This document shows, piece after piece, positions 51,837 to 64,000 of a stretch of 64,000 nucleotides of DNA (position 1 is the first letter of the stretch; every line of letters begins with the position of its first letter). The stretch is from contig NC_086258.1 in assembly GCF_021018805.1 (NCBI RefSeq), forward strand, positions 22,272,692 to 22,336,691. Direction: 5' to 3'. Source of the DNA: Prinia subflava (lineage: Eukaryota > Chordata > Aves > Passeriformes > Cisticolidae). The position numbers and the translations under genes were made by a program. The notes below the pieces were generated by a model. That model was given only the letters and a program-made list of their open reading frames with translations, was not told the origin of the DNA and did not search any database.

Positions 51837-52819
51837 CAAAGCTTGGCCTACTGTGATGTCCCCTCTGTCCCTCAGCTCGTGCTGCTGCCCCGGAAGGTCC
51901 TGCCTGGGCTTCACAGAGCACCCCTGAGCCATTTACAACATTATCGACTTTTTATTGCCTAATTTAGCAAATCCTTCAAAAGGCCTGGGGTTGCCTCCCA
52001 CAATTAGTGGTGTCCCTGGCTGGGCAGTGATTCATCTGAACAGAATTAGCCACGGGCAGGGCGTGAGAGCCCAGCTGGAGCTGGGAGCGTGCAAGGAGCA
52101 GAGAGCTGGGCTGCTCGTGGGGTGGGTGTCCTGCTGGGGGACAGAACTTGGCAGGCTTTAACTGCCTTTATTTATCTGCTTTGGCTGTAGAAAAACCAAC
52201 CCACGTGCTAAATGTTTTGTTTCAGGTTGATGAGGCTGGTTCCTCCCTCGGCTGAAGCAGGACCTGTGTTTGAAGGGAAATGAAGATGTGCTGCACTTTG
52301 TGTACACCAAGCACTTTGGGTTCCGTTTTCTGTCGCTCGTTGGCAGGAGGCAGAGCTGCCCTGGGGAGCCCTACTCAGGAGGGGTGCCCAGGGGTCACCA
52401 GGACCTGGGAAACCTCTCAGTGCTGTCCCAGTCTGCAGCTGCAGGAGTTGGGAGAATGAAGAGAAACAGAGGTGGCTGTGAGAGGGCAGAAACACTAGCC
52501 TGGGTACTCGATGAGCCTTGGGCGCAGCTGGGAAATGAAGAAAATGAAAATATCTCTCTGGATAAAGTGAGACATGGAAGCTGCCACAGCAGAGCTGGAT
52601 AGTGTTCCCAGCAGCTGAGGAGAGACCCCCTTGGATGAGCTGGGGTGCTTGGGCACCCCTAACATCCCTCCCCAGCCCCTCCTGTCTGCCTGCTCCCAGG
52701 CTAAAGCCAGAGATAACCGGAAAAGCATTCCCAGAAATATTCCCAGTGTCACTGGGTGACTGGTGCTTGTCACTTGGTGCTGGGAGGGGCTCTGGGGACA
52801 TCTCACCCCCATGCTTGGG

Positions 52820-52995
52820 CACCCAGTGAGGCTCTGGCTGGCCCAGGAGCACCAGTGAGGACACTGGGTTGCCCAGTGAGTCCCTGGTTTCCCAGGAGTG
52901 GCTCTGGGATGCACAAAGGGCTGTACTGAGTTGCCCACTGATGGCACTGGGGGTTGCCCAGGGGTGGCACTGGGTTACAGAGAGTCTGCAGTGAG
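52820..52995. repeat. degenerate GGTTGCCCAGTGAG-type minisatellite
   Basis: Imperfect units of about 28-34 bp with GGTTGCCCAG, GTGGCACTGGG and TGAG variants. The period is irregular. Confidence 0.5.
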
Positions 52996-53004
52996 TTCCT
53001 GACT

Positions 53005-53135
53005 GGAAAGCTTTGGGTTGGAGAGGACCTTCAAGCTCATCTATCCAACCTCTGCCTTGGTCAGGGACACCTCCCACCAGACCAGGGTGCTCAGAGCCCT
53101 GGCCAGCCTGGCCTTGGACACTGCGGTGGCAGTGG
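53005..53135 (-). mobile_element. CR1 LINE 3' end
   Basis: Antisense CR1: GCTTTGGGTTGGAGAGGACC, then CCTCTGCCTTGGTCAGGGAC and GCCTGGCCTTGGACACTGC. Confidence 0.8.
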
Positions 53136-53160
53136 GTTGTCCACTCAGGGTACTGAGCTC

Positions 53161-53320
53161 ATAGGATCATAAAATATCCCGGGCTGGAAGAAACCCGTAA
53201 GGATCCTGCTCCTTGCAGGACATCCTTCACCTAAATCAGGTGGCCATGAGCATTATCCAGCCACTCAACACCAAAGCTGCCCAGCAGGGCAGGAGGTTCA
53301 GGGCAGGAACTGGGATGGTG
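53161..53320 (-). mobile_element. CR1 LINE 3' end, different subfamily
   Basis: Antisense: ATAGGATCATAAAATATCCC, then GGGCTGGAAGAAACCCGTAA and GGATCCTGCTCC, resembling the CR1 form with ATATCCCGAGTTGGAAGGGA. The right boundary is uncertain. Confidence 0.7.
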
Positions 53321-53479
53321 GGAGGTGTTTACTGGCCCAGGTTGCCCACCCAGCAGCCTGTGTTGCTCTACAGCCATTGCTGTGGCCTTTCCAGGGTGGG
53401 TCAATGGCCAGGATGGGTCACAGAGTCCAGCCAGTGTCACAGAACCCCCCGGAACGCAGTCCCTGGCCACGGAACCCCC

Positions 53480-53491
53480 GTCCCTAGCAAC
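53480..53491. promoter_or_regulatory. RFX X-box-like site upstream of TEKT3
   Basis: GTCCCTAGCAAC contains a perfect right half-site (AGCAAC) and a partial left half of the X-box bound by RFX factors, which drive ciliary genes. It lies in a moderately CpG-containing stretch about 1.2 kb upstream of the TEKT3 coding exon. A non-coding first exon could start nearby, with a possible donor at 53727 (GGCTG/GTAACT). Function is inferred only. Confidence 0.4.
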
Positions 53492-54189
53492 GGAGCCCTG
53501 CAGAGCCGGGCAGTGCCAGCACCACCACAGCACCCAGCGATGAGCAGCAGCACCCCCAGGCGCCCCCAGCCCTGAGCTCACCCCACACTCAGCTGGGGGG
53601 AGCTGTGCTTCACCAGGAGGGAGGAGCAGCATAGCCGGTATTGTCCTCAGCCCCAAAGCTCCTCCAGCCCCCACACATCCCCAGCTGGATGGGCATCTCC
53701 CGGGGTGTGCCCGTGTCCAGGGCGGCTGGTAACTCTCGTCCTGGTGTGGCTTGTCCCAAGGAGGATGCAAGGGTGTTTATTTCAGCTGGAAATGTGTGGA
53801 AAAGTAATCCAGTCCATTCCCAGAGTTTTTTCTGCCCTAAACAGAAAGTCTGTCTGTCCCTGACTAAAGAGGAAGGATTTATTTGCAGGGTGGGAGCCAT
53901 TCTCCACTCTCCCAGTGCTGTTCCCCAGATAAATAAGTGGCATGGAGATAGGGAATGGCAGTGGCCTGTCCCCAGCAGGGACAATAGGGCTGGAATGACT
54001 GCTTTGTTGGAACAGCACACGCAGGGGCTTTGGTGGAGCTGAGCACAGACATCTCATCCTCGGTTCTGCCAAAGTGACTCTGAGCCAGTCACACCTGTGA
54101 AAGGTTTTGTGCTGAATTTGAGGGTGTGAGTTTCCCACTGCCCATCCCAAAGCCTTTGGCCAGGCTGGATCCTGGGGTGAGACTCACTG

Positions 54190-54345
54190 GCCTGGGTTGG
54201 AAGGGCCAACCATTTCACTGTCCCAGGCTGCTCCATGCCCCACTTCCAGCCTGCTTTGGACACTGTCAGGGATCCAGGGGCAGCTACAGCTGCTCTGGGG
54301 ACCTGTGCCAGGGCCTCACCACCCTCAGGGAAAATGAAGGAATAA
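54190..54345 (-). mobile_element. CR1 LINE 3' end
   Basis: Antisense, tail missing: GGGTTGGAAGGGCC, CACTGTCCCAGGCTGCTCCA, CACTGTCAGGGATCCAGGGG, then CAGCTACAGCTGCTCTGGGG. It lies about 300 bases upstream of the first TEKT3 coding exon. Confidence 0.88.
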
Positions 54346-54671
54346 TAGGAAATAAGGGATTAAGAAATAAGGAAAACAAAGGTATAACATCTGTCACCCT
54401 CCTGAGCAGCCATGATTTGTTTCTCTCCTCATTTCAATACCTGACACAAGATATCAACAGCAAAGTTGGTATCAAATCTCTCCCTATCCAAAGACTTGCA
54501 ATGCTGTCAGAGGGGATTCACATTCAGGAGATTCAGGGGCTGTGTGGGTGCCCTGGGCAGGGCTGGTCCCATCACAAGCTGGGTGTTGGTGTAAGAGGTA
54601 CCATAGGAACTTTCTGAGAGAGGTTCTCCTCTGCCCCCTTTGTGCAGGACCCGCACCAGCAACATTGCAGG

Positions 54672-61913
<7,242 letters not shown>

Positions 61914-62582
61914 GCGCTCAGCGTCCACAGCGGGACACATCCCCACTTTTCCTCAGCTTCTTTGCAAATACATTTGTTGCAATTTCACACATTTCCTAGG
62001 ATTTCATTTCCTGGTGTAAACTCTGGGTAGAAATTAAATGAGTGTTTTGTTTGTTGGGTTACCAGGATGCTCCTTTTCCTTTATATTTTCTCTTTCACCA
62101 TGTGCCAAGAAGGAGCTGAAAATATCCTGTATGTCACCAAATCCACCCACAGGGATCCATCCCTACCCTTCTAGTCTGTGTTTTCAGGAGAAAAACTGTC
62201 GCATCTTCCTCCTTTTGAGTGTGTGTGATGTGGAAGAGGTACAAGGGGAAGTAAAGCCACTTGTTAGAATAATGAGCTGCTGACATCCAGGATAGATTTT
62301 TAATGGTGCAGCAAAAGAAACACAAACTGTCCCGGAAAGAGTTGCAGTTTGTGCAGTTCCTAAAATAGAAAAATGTGCATTTTAAGCTGATTTCTAATGA
62401 TAATCATCTTGCTTTTGAAAAATGTTAAACACCATAAAAAATGTGAATGCTGGGTCTTGAAAAGAGGAAGTAGATTCAACTTGGAGAAAGTTCATTGAAG
62501 AAAATGTTGTGGATTTAATTTTGGGTTCCTAATTTTACCTCTCACATGTAGTTTGTTGGTGGGAGCTCCAAAGCACTTTGAC

Positions 62583-62588
62583 AATAAA
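62583..62588 (+). terminator. candidate TEKT3 poly(A) signal
   Basis: AATAAA 670 bases after the stop codon in AT-rich sequence. A nearer ATTAAA at 62033-62038 is followed by a GT-rich stretch (GAGTGTTTTGTTTGTTGGG) and could give a short 3' UTR of about 150 bases. Either could be used. Confidence 0.5.
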
Positions 62589-62599
62589 GAAATTAATTG

Positions 62600-64000
62600 G
62601 TTTTTAAGTCCCTCTGGCTGCACAGAGCCTTCTCTCCTGCTGTAAATCCAACTGATTTTACCAAGTTTTGGAATTTTCAGAGGGGTAAGTCTTCAATCAA
62701 TCTGAGGCTGAGTGTGAAAGTCACTTTGCAGTTTCTCTCCTTAGACTGTCACATCTCTTGGCTCTTTTAACCTCAGCTGCTGAGCTCAGCCTGGGGGCAC
62801 CAGGAATCCCAGCGGGGCAGAGGCTGAGTCCCTGAGTCGGGTATGCAGGGCAGGGGCCACCAGCCCTGGGGCTCGCAGGAGCTGGGAGCTCTTTCCTTGT
62901 TTCCCATGCCCAGATGACTCCTCCTCACCCCACAGCCCCTGTGCCCTCCCCACCCTCCCCAGCCCCAGCTCCTGCCTGGCCTCAGCGTCCCCTGGCAGGA
63001 TCTCCCTCCCAGCACCAGCCCTAAACAGGAAGCAATTGTCTTTCTAACCTTTTTTTTTTTTTTTTTCTTTACTAGCACTTTTGTCGAGTCTAAAAATAGA
63101 TTTCCTCTACTTTGTGTGTGTCTTGGGGCCAGAGTCTGTCGGAGGCAGCAGCCACCCTTTGCAAAGGAAAGAGACAACTGAGCAGGAGAAACTGCCCAGC
63201 TGATCTCACCTTCCCTTTCTCCACTTCCCTGCCCCCCAAAGGAACCACTGGCAGCTGAACTCACCTCCAGTTTTTGTCAGCACCCTTGCCAGTCCTCGGG
63301 CTGCTCCATGCTGTTCTCTGCCTGTGCTCCTTTCCCAAAGCCTTCCCAGCCTCTGGTGATTTTGGCTGCTCTGCTTGTCTGCGGACCCACTACAGATGTT
63401 CTCAGGCAGAGCTGCCAGGCTTTTGGGCCCCAAGAGTTTGTCCCCAGCTGAGTGTGGGGCAGCAGAGGCACCCACAGCCTTTTCCTGAAAGGCTTCAGCC
63501 TTTGAGCACCCAGAGCCAAGTCCTGGCTCCAGTGACAGCTTTGCCTTCATTTCACTTCCACCTTTGTTTGAGTCATGTCAAAAATATCTGGGCTCTATTT
63601 TACAGTGAGGGCACACCAGGATCAGTCTCCACTTTTCTCCAATTTTGCTTTCAGAGCTCCCCAAACAGTGATCGTTCCCACTGGCCCAGCTCCTTTAGGG
63701 CTTACTCCTAACTGCCAGCACTTATGTGATGCTGCAATTACCCAACTCCATTTTCTCTTGCTGTCCTGGCCTCTCAGTGCTCCTTTCCACAGCACTGCCA
63801 AAGAGTTTCTTTCCTCTGTTTGAGCCATGACCAGAGGAATTTCAGCTTCAGCTCCTCTCATTTCTTTCACAAATACTTTCCACTTTCCTGCAGCAATTTC
63901 CCAGACGTTAGAGAATTCCCAGGTCCCTCTGGGGTTTCATTCTCTCCACGCCAGTTTTCCACAAGCTGACAGTACTGATGTTACTTCTTCTGGCAGCTGA
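62600..64000. other. 3' flank of TEKT3
   Basis: No supported gene. A T-rich tract lies at 63050-63068. Open frames on both strands are short and without recognisable domains. By comparison with human 17p12 the next gene to the right should be PMP22 on the same strand, but no PMP22 exon is seen here. Confidence 0.6.

Larger units (their letters stand above)
35600..54600. other. intergenic region between CDRT4 and TEKT3
   Basis: About 19 kb with no supported coding exon. It holds CR1 fragments at 37.5, 42.5, 47.4, 49.2, 50.8, 51.6, 53.0, 53.2 and 54.2 kb, a CATC microsatellite (40.65 kb), a poly-A run (44.58 kb), a GA-rich repeat (48.75 kb) and a degenerate minisatellite (52.82-52.99 kb). Low-repeat blocks near 48.59-48.73 and 49.5-49.87 kb could be regulatory. 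The long frames at 37445-37975, 37827-38594 and minus 52208-53077 overlap CR1 or lack any support. Confidence 0.55.

Noticed and set aside
52208..53077. 289-codon minus-strand frame
   Set aside because: Crosses a degenerate minisatellite and part of a CR1; no conserved domain.

Overview
This is vertebrate nuclear DNA, almost certainly from a bird. Genes are split by GT/AG introns, and about 20 5'-truncated CR1 LINE fragments are scattered through the window. Their 3' ends have the avian form (TTCCAACCYAAACCATTCTGTGA type) followed by short octamer tails. The CR1 subfamilies look like those of songbirds or other neoavian birds, but I cannot fix the species. There is no bacterial, viral or plasmid organisation, and nearly all open frames between the genes are chance ORFs.

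Four genes lie in the same (+) orientation. (1) The 3' end of a gene at 567-2561 is probably FBXW10/CDRT1, ending with a Lys/Glu repeat and a 279-residue C-terminal exon. (2) A complete TVP23 gene (TVP23B/C type, 7 coding exons, 204 aa) runs from a CpG-island promoter (about 4.86-5.72 kb) to a stop codon at 8682. (3) A divergent CDRT4 orthologue has two coding exons 13.7 kb apart (21119-21161 and 34909-35369, 167 aa), joined in matching phase. (4) A complete tektin-3 gene, TEKT3 (7 coding exons, 496 aa), spans 54672-61913. This order, FBXW10/CDRT1 - TVP23 - CDRT4 - TEKT3, is that of human 17p12, the CMT1A region, where PMP22 follows TEKT3. PMP22 should therefore lie to the right of this window.

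The remaining sequence is intergenic or intronic: 8.8-21.0 kb (TVP23 to CDRT4), 21.2-34.9 kb (the CDRT4 intron), 35.6-54.6 kb (CDRT4 to TEKT3) and 62.6-64 kb (3' flank). These stretches hold CR1 fragments, minisatellites (36, 17, 22, 30 and 40 bp units), microsatellites, A- or T-rich tracts and a few low-repeat blocks that may be conserved regulatory elements.

The genes do not form a pathway. TVP23 is a Golgi membrane-trafficking protein. TEKT3 builds the doublet microtubules of cilia and sperm flagella. FBXW10 is an F-box/WD40 substrate adaptor. CDRT4 has no known function. I found no sign of a new multigene system. The most notable points are the diverged CDRT4 with its in-frame repeat, the start-codon-only first exon of TVP23 followed at once by a G-quadruplex repeat, a possible TVP23-CDRT4 readthrough as in humans, and candidate regulatory blocks.
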